Positions 17,242 to 25,847 of a stretch of 32,084 bases of DNA are shown here, one piece after another; position 1 is the stretch's first letter, and each line of letters begins with the position of its first letter. The notes beneath the pieces were generated by a model. That model saw only the letters and a program-made list of their open reading frames with translations, searched no databases and had not been told where the DNA came from. The translations under genes were made by a program, and so were the position numbers. The stretch comes from an uncultured Clostridia bacterium. GTDB lineage: Bacteria; Bacillota; Clostridia; TANB77; CAG-508. The stretch covers positions 66,499-98,582 of the forward strand of contig CALXPW010000002.1 in the NCBI GenBank assembly GCA_944390365.1, in the 5' to 3' direction.

Positions 17242-17295
17242 TATTTTTCTCCTTTTCCATAACAATTTACATTAGAAAAAATCTATTTTGCCATT

Positions 17296-17871
17296 TTATA
17301 AATAATTTTCTTTATACCATCTAGCAAATTGGTCTTTCGCATCTCCCCAAAATGTTGCCTCTCTTTCATAGTCAATTTCCCTTAATTCACTTAGAGTTTT
17401 ACTTTCGCCATCTGGTATATAGAATTTATCATGCCAGCATCCTCTAGTTCCTCTTGACTCGTATGCAATTGTTCCAGTCCCTCCTCCAGAAAATACAACT
17501 GCTTTTTTGCCTGGCTCACAGAATGCAAAACAATGTTCTAATCTTACTTTTCTATTTTTTTCGTTTTTAAATAATTCTAAAAATTTTTCTACTCCTATTT
17601 GTTTATCGAAGTAATGATTATATGGACCTGGTAATCCTCCCAATGCTTCTATATATAATCCACTATCAGATTTTAATACGGCTTTTCCTAGTTTATTTGC
17701 AGCATATTCAGCACTAAAAGAAGCCACCTCTTTACAAGTTTCTGCTTGTATTTCTAATATCTCAAAATCAGGATTAACTATCTCAATATTAAAGCCATAT
17801 TTTTTTCCAAAAAATTCATTTGCTTCAATAATTTTATTTGGATTTGTCGTTAAATAAATTAATTTTTCCAT
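17296..17871 (-). CDS. Ham1/RdgB-type non-canonical purine NTP pyrophosphatase
   Basis: This family hydrolyses dITP, XTP and similar damaged nucleotides to monophosphates. The N-terminal TTNPNKIIEANEFF is the substrate loop (T/SxNxxK), and KSDSGLYIEALGGLPGPYNHYF is the catalytic aspartate region (usual form DDSGL.VDAL.G.PG). The end (TLSELREIDYEREATFWGDAKDQFARWY) departs from standard RdgB, so it may be a distinct subfamily with other substrates. The start is ATG at 17871 with GAAAGGAGAAACA upstream, not the upstream ATG 42 bases earlier. It leads into the NUDIX fusion gene, and both suit nucleotide clean-up. Confidence 0.82.
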   Translation of the reverse strand: MEKLIYLTTNPNKIIEANEFFGKKYGFNIEIVNPDFEILEIQAETCKEVASFSAEYAANKLGKAVLKSDSGLYIEALGGLPGPYNHYFDKQIGVEKFLELFKNEKNRKVRLEHCFAFCEPGKKAVVFSGGGTGTIAYESRGTRGCWHDKFYIPDGESKTLSELREIDYEREATFWGDAKDQFARWYKENYL

Positions 17872-18025
17872 TGTTTCTCCTTTCATAAAAAAATAGTTCA
17901 TATTCTTTATCACATCATATCATACTTTCTTATAAATTTACTTACATTTTATAATTTTTATTGAACAAATAAATATAAGGTAGTATTATATAAATATCTT
18001 TAATAACTTTATTTGTAAGAGTTTA

Positions 18026-18079
18026 AAAATGCAACCAATAAAATTAGATTTTTCAGTCTAATTTTTTGGTTGCATTTTA
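18026..18079 (-). terminator. prfA terminator
   Basis: AAAATGCAACCA (18026–18037 region) pairs with TGGTTGCATTTT, and inside it ATTAGA pairs with TCTAAT around a T-rich loop. It lies about 25 bases past the prfA stop codon, with A/T runs on both flanks. Confidence 0.85.
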
Positions 18080-18103
18080 TGTGATATAAGAAATGTACTT
18101 TAG

Positions 18104-19177
18104 TTATTCCTCGTCACCTTTTAATTTCTCAGCTCTATCTGCTGCAATTAAATTGTCTATCATTTCATCCAAATTTCCATTTAAGAAATCTTCCATCTGA
18201 TATATAGAAAGTCCTATTCTATGGTCTGTAATACGTCCTTGTGGGTAGTTATATGTTCTAATTTTTTCGCTTCTGTCTCCACTGCCTACTTGTGATTTTC
18301 TTGCATTTCTAATTTCGCTATCTTGTTTCTGTTTTTCCATATCATATAGTTTAGTTTTTAGCATTCTCATAGCGTTATCTTTATTTTGGAATTGTGAACG
18401 TTCTGTTTGGCATTCTACAACTATTCCTGTTGGTTCGTGTATAAGTCTTACAGCTGATGATGTTTTGTTTATATGTTGTCCTCCAGCACCAGATGATCTA
18501 AATACTTCCATTTTTATGTCTGATGGATTTATTTCTACTTCAACATCTTCAACAACAGGAAGTACTGCAACTGTTACTGTGGATGTATGTATTCTACCAC
18601 TTGCTTCTGTGTCTGGAACTCTTTGCACTCTATGTACACCACTTTCAAATTTTAGTCTACTATATGCTCCTTTACCTGTAATCATAAAAGAGATTTCTTT
18701 ATATCCTCCAAGTCCAGTTTCGTTCTCATTTAGTATTTCTAATTTCCAATGTTTTCTTTCTGCATACATTGAATACATTCTAAATAATGTTCCTGCAAAT
18801 AATGCTGCTTCTTCTCCACCTGCACCTGCTCTAATTTCACATATTACGTTTTTGTCATCGTCTTTGTCCTTTGGAATTAGTAATATTTTTATTTCTTCTT
18901 CAATTTTTGGTAATTTTTCTTTAGCTTCTAACATTTCCATTTCTGCTAAGTCTTTTAATTCTTTATCTGTAGAAGCATCATCCATCATTTCTTTTGCTTC
19001 TTGGTATTGCTTTTCTACTTTTTTATATTCTCTATATTTTTCTACTATTGGCTCTAACTCGGCATGCTCTTTCATGTATTCTCTCCACTCATTTTGCCTT
19101 GCTATTACCTCTGGGTCACTTATTTTTTGTGTTAATTCTTCAAATCTTTTCTCTACTGCCTCTAATTTTTGAAACAT
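18104..19177 (-). CDS. prfA: Peptide chain release factor 1
   Basis: This 357-residue protein recognises UAA and UAG and triggers release of the finished chain. The GGQ peptidyl-hydrolysis motif is at 232–234 ([20 protein letters not shown]). The codon-recognition tripeptide is PDT at 188–190, in place of the common PAT/PxT form; the serine-rich RF2 motif is absent. The length is normal. The ATG is preceded by GAGGAATGATAACTTT, a rather long spacing. It is followed by its own terminator. No CGG was seen in frame or out of frame in this gene. Confidence 0.96.
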   Translation of the reverse strand: MFQKLEAVEKRFEELTQKISDPEVIARQNEWREYMKEHAELEPIVEKYREYKKVEKQYQEAKEMMDDASTDKELKDLAEMEMLEAKEKLPKIEEEIKILLIPKDKDDDKNVICEIRAGAGGEEAALFAGTLFRMYSMYAERKHWKLEILNENETGLGGYKEISFMITGKGAYSRLKFESGVHRVQRVPDTEASGRIHTSTVTVAVLPVVEDVEVEINPSDIKMEVFRSSGAGGQHINKTSSAVRLIHEPTGIVVECQTERSQFQNKDNAMRMLKTKLYDMEKQKQDSEIRNARKSQVGSGDRSEKIRTYNYPQGRITDHRIGLSIYQMEDFLNGNLDEMIDNLIAADRAEKLKGDEE

Positions 19178-19291
19178 AAAGTTATCATTCCTCGTATAAT
19201 ATATTTAGGTTTTTTGTAATGGGTATACCTATAAACCTCTAATTTTATTATTATTCATAATTTTACCTTTACTATTATACATTATTTTCCT

Positions 19292-21256
19292 CTACATTTC
19301 AACTAAATTGTATTCTATATTTAATTTATTTAATATTTCTTGCTCTCTTTTTGTACATGTAAATATTATTACTTGATGCTCTTTCATATTATCACTTAAA
19401 AATTTAATAATATTTTCTAATCTGTCATCATCATAATAAGCAAAAGCTTCATCTAAAATGATTGGCATTTTTTCGTTTGATAGATCATCTATCATTGATA
19501 GTCTTAGAGATAAATATAATTGGTCTATTGTTCCGGTACTTAATAAATCTGCTGGAATATATTCTCCATATTCATTTTCTACTATTAGTCCATTTTCATC
19601 ATTTATTCCTACTTTTGTATACTTTCCTTTAGAAATTTTTGCAATATTATTAGATAAATTTTCAGTAAACTTTGGTGTAATATTATTTTTCATATTTATA
19701 TATGCTTTTGTTATAATTTCTTTAGTTAGGTTAATTACATTATTTCTATTTTCTAAATCTACTAATTCTTCGCTTAAATTATCGTACTCTTCTTTTAAAT
19801 TTACCATTTCTTCTAATTTATAATTTATATTCTCTTCTTTTATTTTTATTGCTTGTAATTCTAATTTATTTTTATTTATATTTTCCTGTGTATTATTTAT
19901 TAAATTATTTATATTTTCGTTTTCTATTTTATCTAAATAATAATTTAAATCTGATTTATTTTTAAATTCTTCTTTTAATTTAGATAATTCTATTTCTATT
20001 TTATTATCTATTTCTACTTGTTCTTTTTCTATTTCTTTTTCTTCTTTAGTTTTTTCTTCTTCTAAAATTTCTAATTGTTTATTTATTAAATTTATTTCAT
20101 TATTTAATTCTTCATTTTCTTTATTATTTTTTTCGTTTTCTAAATTAATTTTATTTTTTATTTTTTTATTATTTATTTTTTCTAAAATAAAAATAATTAT
20201 TAAATAAATTGGAATTAAAAAATAATTAAAAATATTTATTAAATTATTTTTTATAATATTTTTATTTAAAATAAAAATTAAAATATTTATTATTAAAATA
20301 AAAATTAAAATATATTTTTTTATTTTTTTATTTGATTTATTTTTTTGTATATTATTTTTTTGATTATTTTTTATTTTATTTTCATTTATTTTATTTATTA
20401 AATTATTTTTTTCTAAATTTAATTCATCAATTTTTTTATTTCTTTCATTTTTATAATTGTTTTTGATGTTAATCTTATTTTCTTCCGTTTGTCTACATAA
20501 TTCAATTATGTTTACTTTTTTAAGTATGCCTAGTTCTTCTTCCAACTTACTTATTTTTCCAGTGTACTCTTCTTTACTTTTCTCTATACCGTTTTTGTCA
20601 TTTTGGTATTGGTGTAACTCCTTTAAGACAAACTCTATGTTTTTCATCCTATCTCTCACTATGTTTATTGGTCTTCCTTGTGATCTGTCTGTTCCTACCT
20701 CTTCTATTTGTAGCTTATTTAATTTGTCCATAATCTTCTTATAGGATAAATTATCATCTCCTGTCCCCGTAAGGTTTGCAAGCTTTTGAACTAGTATACT
20801 TTGCTCTTGTTTGTCTAGCTTAACCTCCTCTTGCATGGACACTACAGTTGATGTAAACATGCCTTCGTCGACATTTGTCTGGTCATAGAAGAACTGTACC
20901 CCATCCTTTTTGACAATATTGAAGTCTTTCGATATATCCTCCAATTCCTTGTTAAATATCTTTGGATTCTTCTTATTGAAGTCTCTAAAAATCTCAAACT
21001 CTTCTCCATTGTCTAGTTCATATTTTAGTTTTCCAGAATAATCAACTTTGCCCCATGGTTTATATTTGTCATAGTCTGAAATATTTTTTCCATTTTTATT
21101 TTTAGAAATTCCATAAAAAATATTTTTTATATAATTTAATAAAGTTGATTTTCCACTTTCATTTTTTCCATAAATAATATTTATTTTATTTTTTAAATTT
21201 ATTTCTTTATTTTCTAAATTTCCATAATTATTTATTTTAATATTTTTTATTTTCAA
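19292..21256 (-). CDS. YhaN/SbcC-like AAA ATPase with central membrane hairpin
   Basis: This 654-residue ATPase has Walker A GKNESGKST at 30–38 and, near the C-terminus, the ABC signature-like LSTGTIDQLYLSLR with Walker B MPIILDEAFAYYDD. Between them lie two long coiled-coil arms around a pair of hydrophobic helices (about 314–331 and 343–358), as in Bacillus YhaN rather than soluble SbcC. It probably works with the neighbouring YhaO-type nuclease on DNA ends at the membrane. Residues about 265–470 are almost entirely N, K, I, E and L, and the DNA there is nearly free of G and C. Residues about 65–260 have markedly higher GC and richer codon use. The nuclease gene is 62 bases upstream. Confidence 0.85.
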   Translation of the reverse strand: MKIKNIKINNYGNLENKEINLKNKINIIYGKNESGKSTLLNYIKNIFYGISKNKNGKNISDYDKYKPWGKVDYSGKLKYELDNGEEFEIFRDFNKKNPKIFNKELEDISKDFNIVKKDGVQFFYDQTNVDEGMFTSTVVSMQEEVKLDKQEQSILVQKLANLTGTGDDNLSYKKIMDKLNKLQIEEVGTDRSQGRPINIVRDRMKNIEFVLKELHQYQNDKNGIEKSKEEYTGKISKLEEELGILKKVNIIELCRQTEENKINIKNNYKNERNKKIDELNLEKNNLINKINENKIKNNQKNNIQKNKSNKKIKKYILIFILIINILIFILNKNIIKNNLINIFNYFLIPIYLIIIFILEKINNKKIKNKINLENEKNNKENEELNNEINLINKQLEILEEEKTKEEKEIEKEQVEIDNKIEIELSKLKEEFKNKSDLNYYLDKIENENINNLINNTQENINKNKLELQAIKIKEENINYKLEEMVNLKEEYDNLSEELVDLENRNNVINLTKEIITKAYINMKNNITPKFTENLSNNIAKISKGKYTKVGINDENGLIVENEYGEYIPADLLSTGTIDQLYLSLRLSMIDDLSNEKMPIILDEAFAYYDDDRLENIIKFLSDNMKEHQVIIFTCTKREQEILNKLNIEYNLVEM

Positions 21257-21318
21257 AATATTTTTCTCCTTTTTTATTTTATTAATAATTAATTTTTTAT
21301 TTTTTTAAATTATTACAA

Positions 21319-22401
21319 TTATTTTTTATCAATTACATCTAATCCTAATTCCAAAACATTTTCTAATAATTCTTTATTATAGTTTTCTTTATTTAATTCT
21401 TCCAATATTTCTTTCACAAATAATCCTTTTAAATTATTATTTTTTGATATTTTTTCTAAATCTATTTTTAATTTTGTTTTATTTTTTATTTTAATTATAT
21501 TTTCGTTTGAAATAAATTTAAATAAATTATATATATTTATTTCAAAATTTTTATCTCCAACTAAAATTATTTTATAATAAGTATTTTCTTCTAAAATTAA
21601 ATTATTTATTTTTTCTATTAATTCTTCTTCTGAATTTAAATCACTTATGTCTAATTCCATTTCTTTAAATTCTTTATTGTCCATTGGTATAAATTCTAAC
21701 TTAATATTTTCTTTATTTAATTCTCCAACTATCATTCCATGTTGTCCTAGCTCATCAAATCCTAAAGAAATTGTTGACCCTGGATATACTATTCTTTGGT
21801 CTTTTTCTGTATTATAATCTAGTTTATGAATATGCCCAATAGCTACATAATCAAAGCCTAATTCCTTTAATTTATTTTTATTTATTGGATTATATTCCAT
21901 ATTTTCTAATGTTCCACCATTTAAACTGCCATGCATAACTAATATATTTATTTGTTCTTTATTTTCTATTTTTATTTCATCTATTATGGAATTTTTGCAA
22001 TAAAAATCATTAAATCCAAATCCATATATATTGCAATCATTTTCTTTTATAACTTCTAATTTTCCTTTAAATATATGTACATTATCATTCCAATTAAAAT
22101 TCTTGTATATAGAATTATTTATATATGGATCATGATTTCCTGGCGAAATATATATTTTAGTATTTGGTATTTCTTTAAATAAATTATTTATATATTCAGC
22201 AGTAGTTTTTCTTATATATTCGTGTTCATATAAATCTCCTGCAATAAATAAATATTCTATATTATTTTCTTTTATATAATTTATAATTTTTCTAAAAACT
22301 TCTCTTTGCTCAAGTCTTCTTTTTTCTCCAAGCTTATTTCTACTATTTAACACCGCAAAAGGGGCATCAAAATGCATATCTGCTATATGTACAAACTTCA
22401 A
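21319..22401 (-). CDS. YhaO/SbcD-like metallophosphoesterase (putative DNA exonuclease)
   Basis: This 360-residue protein has the five calcineurin-like phosphoesterase motifs in order: HIADMHFD (7–14, with D8-x-H in the usual place), GDLYE, GNHDP, MHGS and GHIH. Together they bind two metal ions, and the family includes the Mre11/SbcD nucleases. The remaining C-terminal part (about 235–360) is the capping region. It is paired with the YhaN-like ATPase downstream, the same arrangement as sbcD–sbcC. The promoter at 22447–22475 is strong. The coding DNA is extremely AT-rich. Confidence 0.88.
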   Translation of the reverse strand: MKFVHIADMHFDAPFAVLNSRNKLGEKRRLEQREVFRKIINYIKENNIEYLFIAGDLYEHEYIRKTTAEYINNLFKEIPNTKIYISPGNHDPYINNSIYKNFNWNDNVHIFKGKLEVIKENDCNIYGFGFNDFYCKNSIIDEIKIENKEQINILVMHGSLNGGTLENMEYNPINKNKLKELGFDYVAIGHIHKLDYNTEKDQRIVYPGSTISLGFDELGQHGMIVGELNKENIKLEFIPMDNKEFKEMELDISDLNSEEELIEKINNLILEENTYYKIILVGDKNFEINIYNLFKFISNENIIKIKNKTKLKIDLEKISKNNNLKGLFVKEILEELNKENYNKELLENVLELGLDVIDKK

Positions 22402-22446
22402 ATTTATCTATCCTTTCTTTATTTAATTGCTTCATTTTACTAAACA

Positions 22447-22475
22447 ATTTTATACTATTGCAAAGTTTTAGTCAA
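22447..22475 (-). promoter_or_regulatory. Promoter of the yhaO–yhaN pair
   Basis: TTGACT (22475–22470), 17 bases, TAAAAT (22452–22447) on the minus strand, about 45 bases before the yhaO-like start. It lies in the largest gene-free gap of the window (22402–22780), which otherwise holds a long palindrome and the coupling-protein terminator. Confidence 0.75.
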
Positions 22476-22538
22476 GACTTTTTTAAAACATTTGTTTTGT
22501 CTGTTTAATTTTTTGTTACATTTAACGGTTGTTTTTAA

Positions 22539-22608
22539 TCGAGGTAATGTATATTTTAAATTTATGTTGGGAGCCGTAAACATAAATTTAAAATATACAT
22601 TACTTCGA
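22539..22608. repeat. 30-bp-arm palindrome
   Basis: Bases 22544–22568 are perfectly complementary to 22579–22603 around the 10-base loop GGGAGCCGTA. Allowing one G·T pair, the arms extend to 22539 and 22608. The left arm shares 24 identical bases (22546–22569) with 28672–28695. It is longer than any terminator here and has no T run, so it is more likely a miniature element or a regulatory hairpin upstream of the yhaO-like gene. Confidence 0.8.
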
Positions 22609-22647
22609 CATTTTAGAACAAGTTATGAATTGTGAGTGTTCAACAAA

Positions 22648-22681
22648 AAAATGCCTTAAGCATATACTTAAAGCATTTTAT
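22648..22681 (-). terminator. Terminator of the VirD4-type operon
   Basis: AAAATGCCTTAAG pairs with CTTAAAGCATTTT (one offset base) around CATATA, about 100 bases after the coupling-protein stop codon. Confidence 0.7.
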
Positions 22682-22780
22682 CTAAATTATCCACAATTTA
22701 TTTGCACGTTATCCACAATTTGCTTCTTACTTTCCACAGTTTTTTCCACATCTTATTCACATCAACTGTTATTATCATCA

Positions 22781-24830
22781 TCAAAGCTTCCGAAATAGTT
22801 CATCAAATTTTGCTTCTAATTCTTTTTGCACATCTACCGACATTATATCTTCTTCTTTTCTTTTTACCTCTTGCTTTTCATTTTCTGATGTTTCATCATT
22901 TTGAGGTAATATAGGTGCATCAAAATCATTATTTATATTTGTACCATTGTTATTAGCTTGTTCAATTGAATTATCTACTTTGTCATTAACTGTGTTCTTA
23001 TTCTCAGCTTCTTCCTTTTTATCGTCTTCCTCAAATAAATCATCTAAGGAATCTACTTTTAAATCTTTTGGCTTGTTTTCTTCGTCCTCTACATAAGGAT
23101 TATATGGATTGAATTTTCTCCATTTTCCTCTATTTCCAACGTCAAATTCTAGGTGATTTAATGTAAATTCTGATAGTTTTTTAATCATTGGAGTTTCGAA
23201 ATAGTAATATTTTTCGTCCTTTATTGGTTTTAAACCTTTTTCGTATATAATACATAAGTCGTTGTCCATTCTTCTTAATTCATCTGGTGTCATTAAAGCT
23301 CTTGCCATAACTTGGTCAGAATCATTGTATCCTTGTCTATGGAATTGTTTATCTCTATTAACAGATAAGCTTTCCCTAGTTATTGTCTTTTCTCCAAGTG
23401 CCTTTGAAAAGTATTCTACTGTTTTATATGAGTTACTTCCAAGGAATACGTGCGTATCGCAGTTACCCATTATTGTTTCATAAGATTTTTCGTAAACTGC
23501 CTCTAATTGGTCTAAGTTCTGTAAGATAACGCTAAATGAAATTCCTCTACTTCTTGAAGTTGATATTTTCTTATCGAAATCTGGTATTTGTCCTATATTT
23601 GCAAACTCATCTAGTATGAAGAATGTAGGCATTTTTAATCTTCCACCGTTTTTATCTGCGAAGTCATATAATTGTTGTATCATTTGTGAGAAGAATATTG
23701 TAAGCAAGAAATCATAAGCCTTATGTGTATCTGATGATATAACATATACAGCTGTTTTTCTTGAGCCTATTTCATCAAAATCTATTGTGTCTGTTGATGT
23801 TACTTCTGCAATTTCTTTTGAATCAAATTTACCAAGTTTAGATTGTAATGAACTTAGTATTGATCCATAGGTTTTTTCTGGCGCTATTTCTATAGATTTA
23901 TAATTCATTCTAGCTGGGTGGTCATAAGGAAGTTGGTTCATAAGTTCTGTAAGTAGGTTACTTCCTCCATTTGTGTTTGCTGCTCTTACAAGTTCTGAAC
24001 AGCTAGCTAAGTTTTGCTCTTCTTCTGGTCTTGTTGCCATTAAATAGTATATAAGTGCTTTTAATAGCATTTCCGCCATATCGTCCCAGTATGGATCGTT
24101 ACTTCCTGACTCTGATTTTTGCCCTTTTACTATAGTATTTGCTATAACGTCAACATCTATTTCACTTCTTATATGTAATAATGGATTGTATCCATCACTA
24201 TTTGCAGGGTTAACTAAGTTTAATACTTTTATTTCGTATCCATTTTTCTTTAAAAATCCAGCTGTTTTATCGTATAGCTCTCCTTTTGGATCTGTAAATA
24301 CATACGAACCTAACATTTGAAATGCATTTGGTATTGAGTATGATGCAGATTTACCAGAACCTGAACCGTCCAACTACCAATACGTTTACGTTTCCTCTTT
24401 TATCTACTGGAAGGAAATTATGTTTTGAAAGTATTATTCCTTTATTTTTACTTAATATAGTATATTGTTCTCCACCTTCGCTCCAGTCGCTAGAGCCATG
24501 CTCTATGTCTGTGTATTGGTGTTTAGGTCTTGATTTAAATAGCCCTATAAAAGCAAGTATTAAATAAATAATTGTAAAGTATAAAAGTGTTTTTCCGAAA
24601 TACCCAATATATTCAGCTCCAAATACTCTTGTAATTGATGAAAAGCTTACAAGTTCGGTAAATACGTTTTCTAAGAATATATTAAAATCAAAACTTCCTT
24701 GCTGGCTTGCTAGCCCAATGGAATACCCTATAGGCGCAACAAGTACTATGGTAAAAATTACCCATAGTACTGCCATTATTATTATACTTTTTTTATTATC
24801 TTTTAATGTTTTACTAACTTTGTAGTTCAT
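22781..24830 (-). CDS. VirD4/TraG-family coupling ATPase, interrupted by +1 shift at CGG inside the P-loop
   Basis: Two frames together encode one VirD4-type protein of about 682 residues. The first (from ATG at 24830) has two membrane helices (about 17–38 and 78–98) and ends in GNVNVLVVG. The second continues GSGSGKSASYSIPNA, completing the Walker A motif (about 153–161). It then has DPKGELYDKT, Walker B FFILDEFANIGQIPDF (about 404–418), the STSRSRGISFSVILQNL segment and an acidic tail. The join is at in-frame CGG (24368–24366); skipping C reads GGT (Gly). In the zero frame a stop follows five codons later, leaving a 159-residue anchor with no ATPase. Such ATPases feed DNA or protein into type IV secretion channels; no relaxase or channel genes are in the window. 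It is last in a three-gene operon. Confidence 0.85.
24366..24371 (-). other. Putative +1 frameshift site GGA-CGG-T in the VirD4-type gene
   Basis: Zero frame reads GTT GGA CGG TTC; the P-loop requires GGA then GGT TCA GGT. The GAGGAAA stretch about 22 bases upstream is too far to act like the prfB Shine–Dalgarno stimulator. It is the only in-frame CGG of the gene. Confidence 0.55.
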
Positions 24831-24856
24831 ATATGTTCACCTTCGCTTTTGTTTTA

Positions 24857-25150
24857 TTATCTTCCTATATCTTTATCATCTTTTAATGCTTTTCTTACTG
24901 CATTTCCATCTCCAGATAAAACTTGTTGTCCATCCATTGTTGCTCTTCCTACTACTTTTTTGCCATCTTTTACCACAATATTAGGCTGTGCACTTATTAT
25001 AGCTTTTTCTCCTTTTATAACATCTAATACAGATGGTCCTTTTCCAGCAGCTTGTGGTGGCATTTCTAAATTTTCGTCTGGTTCTCTTGGTATAGTTTGT
25101 CCTCCCACAATATGTTTATTTTGGTTTGAATGTACACTTGTACTACTCAT
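24857..25150 (-). CDS. Unknown 97-residue protein in the VirD4-type operon
   Basis: I do not recognise this protein. It is hydrophilic, with no signal peptide or membrane segment. It begins MSSTSVHSNQNKHIVGGQTI and has a proline-rich stretch (PREPDENLEMPPQAAGKGP), then an ordered-looking SVLDVIKGEKAIISAQPNIV and a basic tail. The ATG is preceded by AAAGGGGAAAAAAG. It lies 14 bases after the upstream unknown gene and 26 bases before the coupling-protein ATG, so it is part of the same transcript and could be a partner or substrate of that ATPase. Confidence 0.7.
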   Translation of the reverse strand: MSSTSVHSNQNKHIVGGQTIPREPDENLEMPPQAAGKGPSVLDVIKGEKAIISAQPNIVVKDGKKVVGRATMDGQQVLSGDGNAVRKALKDDKDIGR

Positions 25151-25164
25151 CTTTTTTCCCCTTT

Positions 25165-25689
25165 CTAAATGTCTTTCTTGTCATCTCTAATTTCGAATGA
25201 AAAGTATGACTTATATGGTTTTAATTTGCATTTTCCTCTAACTTCATTTGTTTCTTTATCAAAGTATAAAACTGGTTTTATTTCTTCTGTTGTTTCTGGG
25301 TCTATAATTGTTATTGGTCTTTTTAAATTTGGTGTGTATTTAAAATCTTTGAATTCTGTTTCTTTTTCAGAATAAAGAGTATCAAACTTTATTAAGCCAG
25401 GTCTTTTAGAGATTGTAACTTTATCATCTTCTAAAATTCCCATATTTACAACTACTCTGTCTTTTCCAAAAGATAGTATAATTAAATCTTCTTCATCTTT
25501 TGGTTCGTCAACAAAAAAAGTCTTTTTTTTAACATCTCCTCTTAATTCTTCTGTATAGTCTAATCTTTCGATTGTGTATTTAGGTGATTCTTTTAAAAAT
25601 TCTTTTTCTGTTTCATTTATTTTATATATTACAGTACTTACTCCTTGTGGATCTGTTATACTAAAGTGTTTACCTTGTACAATTTCCAT
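25165..25689 (-). CDS. Unknown 174-residue protein, first gene of the VirD4-type operon
   Basis: No family is recognised. It is soluble-looking, rich in charged residues and predicted beta strands (MEIVQGKHFSITDPQGVSTV, then FVDEPKDEEDLIILSFGKDR and ITIIDPETTEEIKPVLYFDK). Neither signal peptide nor membrane helix is seen. The start is ATG at 25689, with AGAGGGATAAAT before it; an upstream in-frame ATG at 25746 lies within a few bases of the promoter -10 box and is unlikely. A strong promoter at 25757–25785 drives the operon of this gene, the 97-residue protein and the VirD4-type ATPase. Confidence 0.72.
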   Translation of the reverse strand: MEIVQGKHFSITDPQGVSTVIYKINETEKEFLKESPKYTIERLDYTEELRGDVKKKTFFVDEPKDEEDLIILSFGKDRVVVNMGILEDDKVTISKRPGLIKFDTLYSEKETEFKDFKYTPNLKRPITIIDPETTEEIKPVLYFDKETNEVRGKCKLKPYKSYFSFEIRDDKKDI

Positions 25690-25756
25690 ATTTATCCCTC
25701 TTTCTATGAATCTTCGTTGCCATAGTTTGTCTTTTGTTAGAATCACTACATTTTAT

Positions 25757-25785
25757 ATTATACAGTATTTTTTTACATAAGTCAA
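25757..25785 (-). promoter_or_regulatory. Promoter of the VirD4-type operon
   Basis: TTGACT (25785–25780), exactly 17 bases, TATAAT (25762–25757) on the minus strand. A short inverted repeat TAGTTTGTTTAAACTA lies about 30 bases upstream of the -35 box and may be an operator. Confidence 0.85.
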
Positions 25786-25847
25786 CATTTTTGCTAAATT
25801 ATGTTAACGTTTGTAGTTTAAACAAACTATCAACTACTACTACATAT

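Noticed and set aside
17242..17265. Upstream TTG start adding eight residues to the NUDIX fusion
   Set aside because: The added codons contain the AAAAGGAG ribosome binding site of the ATG at 17241.
19200..19245. AGGTTT…AAACCT inverted repeat upstream of prfA as a riboswitch or T-box
   Set aside because: Only six bases pair and no conserved leader motif is present.
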